The notes beneath the pieces are model-generated. The model did no database searches and had not been told where the DNA came from. It saw only the letters and a list, made by a program, of their open reading frames with translations. From Acrocarpospora macrocephala (GTDB taxonomy: Bacteria > Actinomycetota > Actinomycetes > Streptosporangiales > Streptosporangiaceae), in NCBI RefSeq assembly GCF_009687865.1, contig NZ_BLAE01000024.1, forward strand, positions 87,039-151,038: a stretch of 64,000 nucleotides of DNA, written 5' to 3'. The position numbers and the translations under genes are program-made. This document shows, piece after piece, positions 24,518-36,232 of the stretch (position 1 is the first letter of the stretch; each line of letters begins with the position of its first letter).

Positions 24518-25005
24518 CCGCGGGAGATCGGGGCGGTGACCGCCTGGGTGAGGCGGACCAGGTTGCCGGGGGCGGTCTCGATCTGCAGGCCGCGCCGCCC
24601 GGCCGAGAAGTAGATCGTGTCGAAGCCGAGGGCCGACTCGTCCACCACGGTGGGCAGCCGCTTGCGCTGGCCGAGCGGGCTGATGCCGCCGACCACGTAG
24701 CCGGTCACCCGCTCCACCTTGGCGGCCTCGGCCATGGCCGCCTTCTTGCCCTTCAGCGCCGCCGCGAACGCCTTCAGGTCGAGCTTGCCCGCCACCGGTA
24801 CCACCGCGACCGCGAGCCCGGCCTCGGTCTCGGCCACCAGCGTCTTGAAGATGCGCTCGGCGGGCACTCCGAGCGCGTTCGCGGCCTCCTCGCCGTACGC
24901 CTCCGCGCTGGGGTCGTGATCGTACGGATGCAGGGTGAACTCCGCCTTCGCCTGGGTGAGGGCCACCGTCGCCGGGGTGCCCTGCCCGCCCTTGGTCTTC
25001 GCCAC
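24514..25005 (-). CDS. ybaK: YbaK/EbsC-type Cys-tRNA(Pro) deacylase
   Basis: A 163-aa editing-domain protein that removes cysteine misloaded on tRNA-Pro. It has the YbaK fold markers FKTLVAE, AVVPVAGKLDLK with the catalytic Lys region, GYVVGGISPLGQRKRLPTVVDE and FSAGRRGLQIE. The start is GTG 25005 (VAKTKGGQGTP). The stop codon overlaps that of the convergent SEC-C gene. It is on the same strand as the TPR-CHAT gene but 96 bp downstream, so the association may be incidental. Confidence 0.9.
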   Translation of the reverse strand: MAKTKGGQGTPATVALTQAKAEFTLHPYDHDPSAEAYGEEAANALGVPAERIFKTLVAETEAGLAVAVVPVAGKLDLKAFAAALKGKKAAMAEAAKVERVTGYVVGGISPLGQRKRLPTVVDESALGFDTIYFSAGRRGLQIETAPGNLVRLTQAVTAPISRG

Positions 25006-25101
25006 GGCCCTCAGCCTACTTAGCCAGAAACCCGTCCCATAGCCAGCCGCCTAGCCGCCGACCAGACGATTCGCCGCGGCGGCTGTCCAGATCACGACTT
25101 T

Positions 25102-27684
25102 CTAACTAAGTGCGGTGGATCCCGCGCCCAGGCAGACGAACCCGGCCGCCGCCACCCCGCCCGCCCGCTGCTGGGCCAGGGCCAGCGCGCTCGCGGCGGG
25201 GTGGCCGTCGGCGAGCAGGCCGTGCAGGTCGACCATCAGCGGGGTGGTCTGCGCGTCCGGCACCGGGACCAGGGAGGCGATGATGCAGCGGGTGCCCAGG
25301 GCGAGGAAGGTGGCGCTCAGGCCGAGCAGCTCGTCCCCGGCCCTGACCACCGAGCGGCCGCTCTCGCAGGCGGCCAGGATGACCATCCGGGGCGGCTCGG
25401 CCAGGCGTTCCAGGTCGTAGACGGTGAGCGGGCCGTCGGCCAGGCTCAGCGCGGAGAACAGCGGGTTGGTCAGGTTGACCCGGCCGTGCGCCGCCAGGTG
25501 CGCCAGACCGGCGCCGTCCAGCGCGGCCAGCGCCGCCTCCGCGGTGGCGTCCTCGCCGGTCAGCGCCTTGGCCCCGTGCAGGGCCGCGACCGTGCCCGCC
25601 TCCTCCCGCGCCCCCGGCAGGCCGGGCCCGGCGACCGCGGACACGTGCCCGCCGCCGTCGCGCCCGCTCGCGGTGTGCCACATGCTCGCCGACGGCGCGA
25701 CGCTGACCGCGCGCCCGGCGCAGGACGGCAGCACCGACCAGGGCAGGAACTGCAGCGGCCCGGTGGGGATCAGGACCAGCGGCCGGTCCCCGAGCTCGGC
25801 CGCCAGCGGGGCGAGCAGCAGCGCGTCCAGCCGGTCGGCGGCGTGCCTGACCATGACGGCGGCGGCCGAGGAGTCGGCCCGGGCCAGCCGCCGCAGCGCG
25901 AACGGCAGTCGCTCCACCAGGTCCCTGATCGGCGCCAGCGGCCCCAGCGGGTGCAGCTTGGCCCTGCCCTCGGTCACGGTGACGGCGTGCAGCTGGTCGT
26001 CCAGCTGGACGTACTCCACCAGGGCCTGCTCGCCCAGGGACTCGGCCAGCCGCGCCACCGGCGGCGGACCGGCCGCCGGACCGGCCGCGCCGTGCTGCCT
26101 GCGGCTGTAGTCGCGGATCTCCCGCTCCAGCGCGGCCTGGCGCTGCACGACCTTCGGGTTCCGGCTGGCCGCCAGGTTGCCCGCCGTGGCCCGCAGCTCG
26201 GCCAGCGCCCCCGCCAGCCATGGATCGTCGGGCGGTCTGGCCCGTTTCATCAGCAGATGGCTGGCCCGGCCCTGCTCCGCCCAGGCGAGCACCCGGGCCG
26301 CCGCGCCGTGCTCGAAGGCCATCCGCAGCCCGAGCCCGGCCAGCTCGATCCGGAACCCGAACGAGTAGGCGCGCAGGTCCGTCGCCCCCAGCGAGGCGCG
26401 GTGCTCGTCCAGGATGCGCAGCGCGGTCCTGATCGCCACGGCCGCTCCGGGCCGGTTGTCCCGCGCCAGCCGCAGCAGCGCCTCCGCCTGCCAGGCCCTG
26501 ACCCGCAGCAGAGCGGGCCCCCGGCGGCGGGCCCGGGCGGCCTGGGCCAGCAGGTCCTGCCCGCGTGCGCGCTGCCCCCGGCCCAGCGCCAGGGCCGCGC
26601 CCATCAGCCGGGTCTCCACGCCCGCGGCGGTCCAGCCGGCCGCGTCCAGGTCACCGGCCAGGGTTTCCACGCGCCGTACGGGGATGCCCTGCTGACCGGC
26701 GGCCAGCCGGGAGCGGAGCACCACGAACGAGGCCAGCACCCGCCACTCCGGGCGCTGCTGCGCGGCGAACTCGCGGACGGCGCGGCGGGCCGCGCGGAGC
26801 GCGTCCTCGTGGTCGCCCGCCATGGTGGCCGCGCGGGCCAGCAGCAGCCGCACCTCCGGCAGCAGGATCGCCCGCCGCAGGCGTTCCAGCTCGGCCACCG
26901 CCTCCTCGGCCGCCGCCCGCGCCTCCGCGACCAGGCCGACCGACAGCAGCAGCTCGGCCCGGTCGGTCAGCAGCCAGCCCAGCTGGTGGGTGCGCAGCTC
27001 CCGGAACCGGGCCTCGGCCTGGTCGAAGTAGCGCAGCGCGGTCGGCACGTCGCCGCGCGCCCCCATCACCCAGCCCAGGTTCCCGCGCGCGATGGCCAGC
27101 GACAGGTCCAGGCCGAGCTCCCGGCAGAGCGCCTCGGCCTCGCGGAAGTCGGTCTCGGCGGCGGCGAACTCCTGCCGGTAGCCGTGCACGATGCCCCGGT
27201 TGGACAGCACCCGCTGGAGCCACAGGTGGTCCTGGGCCCGGCGCAGCACCGGGATGGCCGCCCGGTAGCCGGCCAGCGCCTCCGCCCGCTGCCCGAGGTG
27301 GTTGAAGACCGCGGCCTTCTGCGCCTCGGCGCGGGCCCGCAGCACGCCGTGCAGGCCGGGCAGCAGCTCCTCGATCTCCCGCAGCGCCTGCCGCGGCCGC
27401 CCGCCGACGCTGGTCACGAACGCCAGCCGGAGCCGGGCCTCGGCCGCCAGCTCGGGCGATCCCGCCCGCTCGGCCAGCCGGATCGCGGCGTTCAGGTGGC
27501 GGCTGGCGGTGCCCAGGTGGTTCAGGTGCACCGAGGCGATGCCCAGCGCGCGCCTCGCGGTCGACTCGGCCAGTGGGTCACGCGCCGCGCGCGCCTGCCG
27601 GGCCAGGGCGGCGGCGAAGGCCACCGCCCGCTCGGGATCGGCTTCGGCCAGCGCCAGAGGGTCGTCGACCGTGGTCGTCGTCAT
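25102..27684 (-). CDS. TPR-CHAT caspase-like protease
   Basis: An 860-aa protein. Residues 5-500 are TPR-like helical repeats (repeated ALR-A-ELG patterns with Leu/Ala spacing); a helical linker leads to a CHAT domain at about 570-860. The catalytic dyad is intact: His733 in LAHLAAHGRVN and Cys773 in MVILAACESG. FLPWSVLP is the family strand before the active site. CHAT proteases of this type (for example Csx29 in Craspase) cleave specific host proteins when released by a sensor. It is divergent from a subtilisin-like protease across an 11-bp inverted repeat. ATG 27684 or GTG 27687 starts it. Confidence 0.85.
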   Translation of the reverse strand: MTTTTVDDPLALAEADPERAVAFAAALARQARAARDPLAESTARRALGIASVHLNHLGTASRHLNAAIRLAERAGSPELAAEARLRLAFVTSVGGRPRQALREIEELLPGLHGVLRARAEAQKAAVFNHLGQRAEALAGYRAAIPVLRRAQDHLWLQRVLSNRGIVHGYRQEFAAAETDFREAEALCRELGLDLSLAIARGNLGWVMGARGDVPTALRYFDQAEARFRELRTHQLGWLLTDRAELLLSVGLVAEARAAAEEAVAELERLRRAILLPEVRLLLARAATMAGDHEDALRAARRAVREFAAQQRPEWRVLASFVVLRSRLAAGQQGIPVRRVETLAGDLDAAGWTAAGVETRLMGAALALGRGQRARGQDLLAQAARARRRGPALLRVRAWQAEALLRLARDNRPGAAVAIRTALRILDEHRASLGATDLRAYSFGFRIELAGLGLRMAFEHGAAARVLAWAEQGRASHLLMKRARPPDDPWLAGALAELRATAGNLAASRNPKVVQRQAALEREIRDYSRRQHGAAGPAAGPPPVARLAESLGEQALVEYVQLDDQLHAVTVTEGRAKLHPLGPLAPIRDLVERLPFALRRLARADSSAAAVMVRHAADRLDALLLAPLAAELGDRPLVLIPTGPLQFLPWSVLPSCAGRAVSVAPSASMWHTASGRDGGGHVSAVAGPGLPGAREEAGTVAALHGAKALTGEDATAEAALAALDGAGLAHLAAHGRVNLTNPLFSALSLADGPLTVYDLERLAEPPRMVILAACESGRSVVRAGDELLGLSATFLALGTRCIIASLVPVPDAQTTPLMVDLHGLLADGHPAASALALAQQRAGGVAAAGFVCLGAGSTALS

Positions 27685-27735
27685 CACCCGGATTTCTCAG
27701 GCGGGATCCTGCGAGAGATGTATCAAATCCGGGTG
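27685..27735. promoter_or_regulatory. 11-bp inverted repeat between CHAT and subtilase genes
   Basis: CACCCGGATTT (27685-27695) and AAATCCGGGTG (27725-27735) are perfect inverted copies with a 29-nt spacer. The left copy touches the CHAT start codon, and the right copy is 50 bp before the subtilase ATG. The placement suggests an operator that controls both divergent genes at once. The repeat is seen; the role is inferred. Confidence 0.5.
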
Positions 27736-27784
27736 GCACGCCTCCGTCAATAGAGCAACCGATCAATAGTGTCAGGAGCGAATC

Positions 27785-29056
27785 ATGGCGCAGACGCCAG
27801 AGATATCGGAGAACGTCTATCGCGGCGCCCTCGGGGCGTGGTGGCAGGACCAGATCGTCGTCGACCTCCGCCACGCGGAACTCGTCCGCGAACGCCTGGT
27901 CAAGGTGGCCGGTCTCGCCTGGCGGGAGCTGCGGTCGAGCCAGGCGCTCGGCCTGGCCCTGGTCGAGCTGCCGGGCCTGGCCGACGCCGCCGCGTCCTTC
28001 CGCGCCGACCTCGCGCTGGTCAAGGCGGCCCAGGCCAGCCGCCAGCTCGCGTACGGCCCCGACGCCTCCGTGCCCGACCTGGACCTGGTGATGTTCGCGC
28101 TGCGGAAGAGCTTCTCCGACGAGTTCGAGGGCTGGGTCCCCACCTGGGGCAAACATAGATTGATCGACGGCGTCGCCGGGTCGCCGTACACGGGCGGCGG
28201 GGAGGACCGGCCGACCCCGTGCCCGCCCGTGGCGATCCCGCCGGCCACCGGGCCGGGGCTCCGGGTCGGCGTGCTGGACACCCGCCTGGTCGCGCATCCG
28301 GCGCTGGCCGGGCGCTGCGACGTCCCGGTGGACGCGGTCTTCGAAGGAGAGCCGCCCTACCCGTCGCTCGCCGGGCACAGCGCGTTCATCTGCGGCGCCA
28401 TCCTCCAGGAGGCGCCGGACGCGCGCCTGGTCGTCCGCGCCGTGCTCGACGACCACGGCGTCACGGTCTCGTCCTGGGACGTCGCCGAGGCCATGATGGA
28501 CTTCCACGGCAAGGCCGACATCCTCAACATGTCCTTCGGCTGCGTCACCGCCGACCACTCCCCGCCGCTGGTGCTCAGCCGGGCCATCGAGCGGCTCAGC
28601 GGCAGCATGGTCCTGGTGGCCGCCGCGGGAAACCACGGCATGCGCCAGCCGGCCTCGCCGGGCGAGCCCAGGTTCTCCGTGGTCACCGCCAGGACGCCGG
28701 TGTGGCCCGCCGCGTTCGACGAGGTGATCGCGGTCGGCGCCACCCACGACGACACGATCACCGTGAAGGCGCCCTTCAGCCCCGACCTGCCCTGGGTGGA
28801 CGCCGCGGTGGACGGCGTGGACGTGGTCAGCACCTACTTCACCGGCCTGGTCGAGATCGTCAGGCCGGAGCTGGGCGGCACCCGCACGCCGATGGGGACG
28901 GAGACCTTCGACACCGGATTCGCCCGGTGGAGCGGCACGTCGTTCGCGGCCGCCCGGTTCTCGGGCATGGTCGCCCGGCGGGCCGGGGAGCCGGGGCTCG
29001 ACCTCAGGACCGCCTGCGCCCAGGTCGTCGCCGAGCACCGTCCGCCCACGAAGTGA
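27785..29056 (+). CDS. Cytosolic S8 (subtilisin-like) serine protease with unusual N-domain
   Basis: A 423-aa protein with the complete triad: Asp165 (VGVLDTRL), His198 (AGHSAF) and Ser386 (WSGTSFAAA), plus the oxyanion Asn283 (AAGNHG). There is no signal peptide and no membrane helix, unlike secreted subtilases. An N-terminal domain of about 150 residues has no recognisable inhibitor signature. CAGGAG lies 6 nt before ATG 27785. Divergent from the TPR-CHAT gene and followed by a small companion gene, it looks like the second protease of a two-protease system. Confidence 0.85.
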   Translation: MAQTPEISENVYRGALGAWWQDQIVVDLRHAELVRERLVKVAGLAWRELRSSQALGLALVELPGLADAAASFRADLALVKAAQASRQLAYGPDASVPDLDLVMFALRKSFSDEFEGWVPTWGKHRLIDGVAGSPYTGGGEDRPTPCPPVAIPPATGPGLRVGVLDTRLVAHPALAGRCDVPVDAVFEGEPPYPSLAGHSAFICGAILQEAPDARLVVRAVLDDHGVTVSSWDVAEAMMDFHGKADILNMSFGCVTADHSPPLVLSRAIERLSGSMVLVAAAGNHGMRQPASPGEPRFSVVTARTPVWPAAFDEVIAVGATHDDTITVKAPFSPDLPWVDAAVDGVDVVSTYFTGLVEIVRPELGGTRTPMGTETFDTGFARWSGTSFAAARFSGMVARRAGEPGLDLRTACAQVVAEHRPPTK

Positions 29057-29170
29057 TTCGCCGTGACGGCGGCCGGGGCCTGCCCTGACCGCCGCTCGGG
29101 GTCGCCGGGAGGGGCGTCTCCATGTCAACGATCCATTTATCGCTGTTAGCCGACCCGCTGCTCGGGCAGG

Positions 29171-29641
29171 ATGGCTGCCATGCGTGAACACCCGTCCGAC
29201 GATGAGCTGATGGCCGAGCTGGCCGCGCTCTTCCAGGCCGTCGACGGCGTGCCCGCCGAGGTGCTGGAGATGGGCCGGGCCGTGTTCACCTGGCAGCACG
29301 TGGACGCCGAGCTGGCCGAGCTGACCTACGACTCCTGGCGCGGGGATCCCGCGCCGGGAGCGCTGGTCCGGGCCGAGGTGGCCGCGCTGCGCGACATCGC
29401 GTTCGAGACCAGATCCGGCGTGCAGATCGAGATCGGGGTGACCGGCGACGCGCTGCAGGGCCAGCTGATCCCACCTGGGCCCGGGGAGGTGCGGGTGGTG
29501 CTGGTGTCCGGCCGGGACACCAGCGCGCCGGTGGACGAGGTCGGCGGGTTCACCATCCGCCCGATCCCGCCCGGCCGGTTCCGGCTGCACTTCCGCACCC
29601 CGGACGGGGTCAACGTGGTGACGGCGCCGATCTCGCTGTGA
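29171..29641 (+). CDS. Small companion protein of the CHAT/subtilase locus
   Basis: A 156-aa protein of unknown function. The N-terminal half is helical (DELMAELAALFQAVDGVPAEVLEMGRAVFTW, given here by its ends DELMAEL and GRAVFTW), and the C-terminal half is beta-rich and ends in a carboxypeptidase-regulatory-like strand pair (GGFTIRPIPPGRFRLHF). From memory, similar proteins sit beside ECF sigma factors and CHAT or S8 genes in other actinomycetes; no sigma factor is present here. ATG 29171 or 29180 are both possible. It follows the subtilase by 114 bp, so a separate promoter is possible. Confidence 0.6.
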   Translation: MAAMREHPSDDELMAELAALFQAVDGVPAEVLEMGRAVFTWQHVDAELAELTYDSWRGDPAPGALVRAEVAALRDIAFETRSGVQIEIGVTGDALQGQLIPPGPGEVRVVLVSGRDTSAPVDEVGGFTIRPIPPGRFRLHFRTPDGVNVVTAPISL

Positions 29642-29734
29642 TCCAACAGGAAACCTGCTCATCAGCCTGCCACCCCACTGTCTTGCCTGGTCAGGGCCGT
29701 AGTGGCAGTCCATTTAGCAGCTTTCCCATTGGAA

Positions 29735-31279
29735 TCAGATCCAGCTGCTGAACAGCATCCGGCGGAACCACTCCTCGTGCGGGATGTTCTCGGCCGTGAG
29801 GATCGGCTGCAACCACCAGAAGTTGGCCAGCGCGAACAGGGTGAACACCCCCACGATCGCGGCCCCCACGGCGCGCCGGTTCGGCGGCGCGTCGGCGGGC
29901 CCGATCAGCAGCCCCGCGGCCAGCACGATGGCCAGGATCAGGAACGGCAGCATCGGCAGCGCGTAGAACAGGTACATGGTGCGGCTGTCGGCGATCGCGA
30001 AGTAGAACCACGGCAGCCAGCCGACCGCGTAGGCCAGCAGCACCGCGCCGCCGCGCCAGTCCCGGGTGGCGGTGTACCAGGCGATCATCGCGATCAGGGC
30101 GAGCAGGCCGCCGTACCAGATGACCGGGGTGCCGACGCTGAGCACGGCCTGGTTGCAGGAGGCCACCTCGCAGCCGGGGGCCTGCTCGTTGAAGAACAGC
30201 ACCGGGCGCTGCAGCAGCGGCCACGACCAGGGCCAGGACTGGTAGGAGTGGGAGGTCGCCAGGCCGGTGTGGAAGCTCAGCGCGGCCTGCTGGTAGCCGA
30301 ACCAGGACCGGAAGGAGTCGATCACGAAGAACACCGGGCCGTGCGCGGTGGCCTGATCCCAGTTGCGGCCGTAGCCGCCCGCGGTGGCGAACCAGCCCGC
30401 GTACGACAGCACGTAGAGGACACCGGGCAGCACGAACGTCCAGGCCGCCGTCAGCGGCAGATCCCGCCGGTACGCCCCCGCCAGCGGCCGGCGCAGCCCG
30501 ATCGCCCGCCGCGCCCCCATGTCCCAGATGAACACCATGACGGTGAACGCCACGATGTAGAAGATCGCGGTCCACTTGGTGGCCAGGGCCGCCCCCAGGC
30601 AGAGCCCGGCCGCCAGCCGCCACGGCCGGTACCCCAGCCGGGGCCCGAGTTCCTCGAGATCGGCTGATTCGTACCAGGCGACCAGCCGTTCCCTGGTGCG
30701 ATCCCGGTCCACCACCAGGCAGGCGAACGCGGCCACCAGCCAGAACGTCAGGAAGATGTCCAGCAGCGCCGCCCTGGACAGGGTCAGGTGCAGCCCGTCG
30801 ATGGCCAGCAGGAGCCCGGCCAGCGAGCCGAGCAGGGTGTTGCGGGTCATCCGGCGGGCGGTCCTGGCCAGGATGAGGATCGACAGGGTGCCGAGCAGGG
30901 CGGCCATGATCCGCCAGCCGAACGGGTTCACCCCGAACATCAGCTCGCCGAGGCCGATCACCCACTTGCCCAGCGGCGGATGCACCACGTAGTTCGCGCA
31001 CTCCGAGACCGTCGGGCAACTCGCGAACACCTCGCCGCCGTTGAGCAGCGGGATGTTCGGCTCCTCCACCGACTTGCGCTCCACGCCGAATTTGATCAGT
31101 GAATACGCTTCTTTGGCGTAGTACGTCTCGTCGAACATCACCGCGTGCGGCGTGCCCAGGTCGCGTAGCCGCAGGTAGGCACCGAAGACCGTGACGAGCA
31201 GCGGCCCCGCCCACCCCCACAGGACGCTGTCCTGGAATGGCGGTAAAAGACGGTCGCGTGCCGACGGTGATTCTGCCAT
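29735..31279 (-). CDS. pmt: Protein O-mannosyltransferase (PMT family)
   Basis: A 514-aa membrane enzyme (GT39) that transfers mannose from polyprenyl-phosphomannose to Ser/Thr of exported proteins. The DE motif is in FDETYYAKEAY (first extracytoplasmic loop). About 11-12 hydrophobic helices follow, with HPPLGKWVIGLGE and conserved SYQSWPWSWPLL near the end. Actinobacterial PMTs modify Sec-exported lipoproteins and adhesins. A TATCAT box 6 nt before ATG 31279 hints at a leaderless transcript. It is divergent from hisD. Confidence 0.9.
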   Translation of the reverse strand: MAESPSARDRLLPPFQDSVLWGWAGPLLVTVFGAYLRLRDLGTPHAVMFDETYYAKEAYSLIKFGVERKSVEEPNIPLLNGGEVFASCPTVSECANYVVHPPLGKWVIGLGELMFGVNPFGWRIMAALLGTLSILILARTARRMTRNTLLGSLAGLLLAIDGLHLTLSRAALLDIFLTFWLVAAFACLVVDRDRTRERLVAWYESADLEELGPRLGYRPWRLAAGLCLGAALATKWTAIFYIVAFTVMVFIWDMGARRAIGLRRPLAGAYRRDLPLTAAWTFVLPGVLYVLSYAGWFATAGGYGRNWDQATAHGPVFFVIDSFRSWFGYQQAALSFHTGLATSHSYQSWPWSWPLLQRPVLFFNEQAPGCEVASCNQAVLSVGTPVIWYGGLLALIAMIAWYTATRDWRGGAVLLAYAVGWLPWFYFAIADSRTMYLFYALPMLPFLILAIVLAAGLLIGPADAPPNRRAVGAAIVGVFTLFALANFWWLQPILTAENIPHEEWFRRMLFSSWI

Positions 31280-31401
31280 TAGGCAATGATATTGAGGTTG
31301 CTGAGGTGAATTGACCCTCTTATGGGGTATCGGAGGCGCGGCGACACGTCCGAATCGTGGACAGAATCGGATCAGGGCCGGTCCCTCCGTAGACTGGGCG
31401 G

Positions 31402-33775
<2,374 letters not shown>

Positions 33776-33776
<1 letters not shown>

Positions 33777-34366
33777 TGAGGGTCGGTCGGATCGAACGCG
33801 CTACCAAGGAGACCTCGGTCCTGGTCGAGGTCAACCTCGACGGGACTGGCGAGGTCGACGTGTCCACCGGGGTCGGGTTCTACGACCACATGCTCGCCCA
33901 GCTCGGCAAGCACGGCCTGTTCGACCTCACCGTGAAGACCGAGGGCGACCTGCACATCGACTCGCACCACACGATCGAGGACACCGCCATCGCGCTGGGC
34001 GCCGCGTTCCGCGAGGCTCTGGGCGACAAGTCGGGCATCAGGCGGTTCGGTAACGCGTCCTGCCCGCTGGACGAGGCGCTGGCCGAGGTCACCGTGGACC
34101 TGTCCGGGCGGCCGTATCTGGTGCACAGCGAGCCGGACGGCATGGCGCCGATGATCGGGCCCGACTACGACACCACGCTCACCCGGCACATCCTGGAGTC
34201 GTTCGTGGCGCAGGCGGCGATCTGCCTGCACGTGCGCGTGCCGTACGGCCGAAACGCCCACCACATCGTGGAGGCGCAGTTCAAGGCCCTGGCCCGGGCT
34301 CTGCGCGCGGCCTCGGAGCCGGACCCCCGCGCGGTCGGCGTACCCAGCACCAAGGGCGTGCTGTGA
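33776..34366 (+). CDS. hisB: Imidazoleglycerol-phosphate dehydratase
   Basis: A 196-aa monofunctional HisB, as in actinobacteria (no phosphatase domain). Metal-binding motifs are GFYDHMLAQ with HGLFDL, DSHHTIED and the C-terminal GRNAHHIVEA. It dehydrates imidazole glycerol phosphate. The family's typical substrate loop GNASCPLDEALAEV is present. After its stop comes a 148-bp gap with a large inverted repeat before hisH. Confidence 0.96.
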
Positions 34367-34391
34367 CATTGGCCGCGCCTCCGGCGCGGCG

Positions 34392-34480
34392 GCTCGGCCG
34401 CTCTCAGCTCGTGTCTTCCCTCCTCTCTCCGGTCGCTTCGCTCCCTGCGTTCGTCAGTCCAGACACGAGCGCGGCCGAGC
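34392..34480. repeat. Large inverted repeat between hisB and hisH
   Basis: GCTCGGCCGC (34392-34401) plus GCTCGTGTCT (34407-34416) pair exactly with AGACACGAGC (34461-34470) and GCGGCCGAGC (34471-34480): 20 bp of stem with one 5-nt bulge and a 44-nt loop. It splits the his operon. It could be a REP-like element, an attenuator, an mRNA stabiliser or a terminator forcing a second promoter for hisH onwards. The structure is seen; the function is unknown. Confidence 0.75.
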
Positions 34481-34514
34481 AATTCCCACATACGATTAAG
34501 TGGAGCTGGTGGCA

Positions 34515-35150
34515 GTGGCGAAACGCGTGGTGATTCTCGACTATGGGTCGGGCAACCTGCGCTCGGCCGAGCGGGCGCTGGCCAGGACCGGCGCGGAGGT
34601 CACCGTGACCGCCGACTACGAGGCGGCCCTGGAGTGCGACGGGCTGGTCGTGCCCGGGGTCGGCGCGTTCGCGGCCTGCATGGCGGGGCTGAAGGGCGTG
34701 CGCGGCGAGCGGATCGTGGGCCGCCGCCTGTCGGCCGGGCGGCCGGTGCTGGGCATCTGCGTGGGCATGCAGATCCTGTTCGAGAAGGGCGTCGAGCACG
34801 GCGTGCACACCGAGGGCTGCGGCGAGTGGCCCGGCACGGTGGAGCGCCTGGATGCGCCGGTGCTGCCGCACATGGGCTGGAACACCGTCACCGCGCCGCC
34901 GGAGTCGGTGCTGTTCCGCGGCATGGACGCGGGGACCAGGTTCTACTTCGTGCACTCCTACGGGGTCCGGACGTGGGAACTCCAGGCCGGGCCCGGGTTC
35001 ACCCAGCCGCTGGTCACGTGGGCGGAGCACGGCGTGCCGTTCGTGGCCGCCGTGGAGAACGGGCCGCTGATGGCCACCCAGTTCCACCCGGAGAAATCCG
35101 GCGACGCGGGCGCCTTACTGCTCGCCAACTGGCTTAACACCCTGCCATGA
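34515..35150 (+). CDS. hisH: Imidazole glycerol phosphate synthase, glutaminase subunit
   Basis: A 211-aa class I glutamine amidotransferase that feeds ammonia to HisF. The nucleophile Cys is in [11 protein letters not shown], and the His/Glu pair is in [24 protein letters not shown] is the family N-terminus. GTG 34515 (VAKRVVIL) is chosen because GGAG lies 9 nt upstream; GTG 34500 and 34509 are alternatives. It is the first gene after the inverted repeat. Confidence 0.94.
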   Translation: MAKRVVILDYGSGNLRSAERALARTGAEVTVTADYEAALECDGLVVPGVGAFAACMAGLKGVRGERIVGRRLSAGRPVLGICVGMQILFEKGVEHGVHTEGCGEWPGTVERLDAPVLPHMGWNTVTAPPESVLFRGMDAGTRFYFVHSYGVRTWELQAGPGFTQPLVTWAEHGVPFVAAVENGPLMATQFHPEKSGDAGALLLANWLNTLP

Positions 35151-35157
35151 GCCGCTC

Positions 35158-35496
35158 ATGAGCAAGGAACGAGCCAAGCGCAGGGCCGTCCGCGAGGCGG
35201 AACGGGAGCGGCTGGCCGCCATCAGGGCTCGCCGCGAGGCCCGCGCGAACCGCCGCAGGGAACTGCGCGGCCGGATCACGGCCGCGCTGCCCAAGCCGAT
35301 GCGGGTGGCCAGGCAAGGCGGCTACCTGGCGCGGCGGCGGCGCGCCCAGAACGCCGTCATGGCGACGCTGTGGTTCCTGATCCAGGTGCTGGCCTGGATC
35401 CTGCTGGACACCTGGATGGCCAGGCTCGCCGTCTTCGGGGTGTCGCTCCTGCTGATCCCGGTGCTCGTCACCGTCTTCTTCGACCGGAGGTCGTGA
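35158..35496 (+). CDS. Small basic membrane protein inside the his operon
   Basis: A 112-aa protein. The first 60 residues are very rich in Arg/Lys/Glu (probably one long amphipathic or coiled helix). Two hydrophobic helices follow (about 68-85 and 88-107), ending in FFDRRS. I do not recognise a characterised function; similar proteins occur between hisH and priA in other actinomycetes. It starts 7 nt after hisH and ends 1 nt before priA. Confidence 0.7.
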   Translation: MSKERAKRRAVREAERERLAAIRARREARANRRRELRGRITAALPKPMRVARQGGYLARRRRAQNAVMATLWFLIQVLAWILLDTWMARLAVFGVSLLLIPVLVTVFFDRRS

Positions 35497-35497
35497 A

Positions 35498-36232
35498 ATG
35501 TCTATAACCGGGTCGCTTGTGTTGCTCCCCGCCGTGGACGTGGCGGATGGCCAGGCGGTTCGCCTGGTGCAGGGTGAGGCGGGGTCCGAGACCTCCTACG
35601 GCGACCCGCTCGCCGCCGCGCTCGCCTGGCAGGACGCCGGAGCCGAGTGGATCCACCTGGTGGATCTGGACGCCGCCTTCGGCCGGGGCACCAACCGGGA
35701 GCTGCTCGCCGAGGTGGTCGGCAAGCTGGACGTGCAGGTGGAGCTGTCCGGCGGCATCCGCGACGACGCCTCGCTGGCGGCGGCGCTGGCCACCGGCTGC
35801 CGCCGGGTCAACATCGGCACCGCCGCGCTGGAGAACCCCGACTGGTGCGCCAAGATCATCGCCACCCACGGGGACAAGATCGCGGTCGGCCTGGACGTGC
35901 GCGGCACCACGCTCGCCGCCCGCGGCTGGACCGAGGAGGGCGGCGACCTGTGGGAGGTGCTGGACCGGCTGGAGGCCGACGGCTGCCCCCGCTACGTGGT
36001 CACCGACGTCACCAAGGACGGCACGCTCCGCGGCCCCAACCTGGACCTGCTCCGCGACGTCTGCGCCAGGACCGACCGGCCGGTGATCGCCAGCGGCGGC
36101 GTCTCCTCGCTGGACGACCTGCGGGCCCTGGCCACCCTGGTCGACGACGGCGTCGAGGGCGCCATCGTCGGCAAGGCCCTGTACGCCGGGCAGTTCACGC
36201 TGGAATCGGCGCTCGCGGCGGTGCGCGCATGA
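35498..36232 (+). CDS. priA: Phosphoribosyl isomerase A (HisA/TrpF bifunctional type)
   Basis: A 244-aa TIM-barrel isomerase. It has [19 protein letters not shown] with catalytic Asp, the phosphate loops ELSGGIRDD and [11 protein letters not shown], and [17 protein letters not shown] with the second Asp. In actinobacteria PriA serves both histidine (ProFAR isomerase) and tryptophan (PRA isomerase) synthesis; no trpF is visible here. ATG 35498 follows GGAGG. The stop overlaps the ridA-like start (ATGA). Confidence 0.93.
   Translation: MSITGSLVLLPAVDVADGQAVRLVQGEAGSETSYGDPLAAALAWQDAGAEWIHLVDLDAAFGRGTNRELLAEVVGKLDVQVELSGGIRDDASLAAALATGCRRVNIGTAALENPDWCAKIIATHGDKIAVGLDVRGTTLAARGWTEEGGDLWEVLDRLEADGCPRYVVTDVTKDGTLRGPNLDLLRDVCARTDRPVIASGGVSSLDDLRALATLVDDGVEGAIVGKALYAGQFTLESALAAVRA

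Noticed and set aside
27785-29641. ECF sigma factor expected beside the subtilase/companion pair
   Set aside because: No sigma-70 region 2 or 4 motif is found in any frame between 25 and 31 kb.
29642-29734. Terminator between the small companion gene and pmt
   Set aside because: A 7-bp CTGCCAC/GTGGCAG pair exists, but the loop is about 29 nt and there is no U-run; too weak to call.
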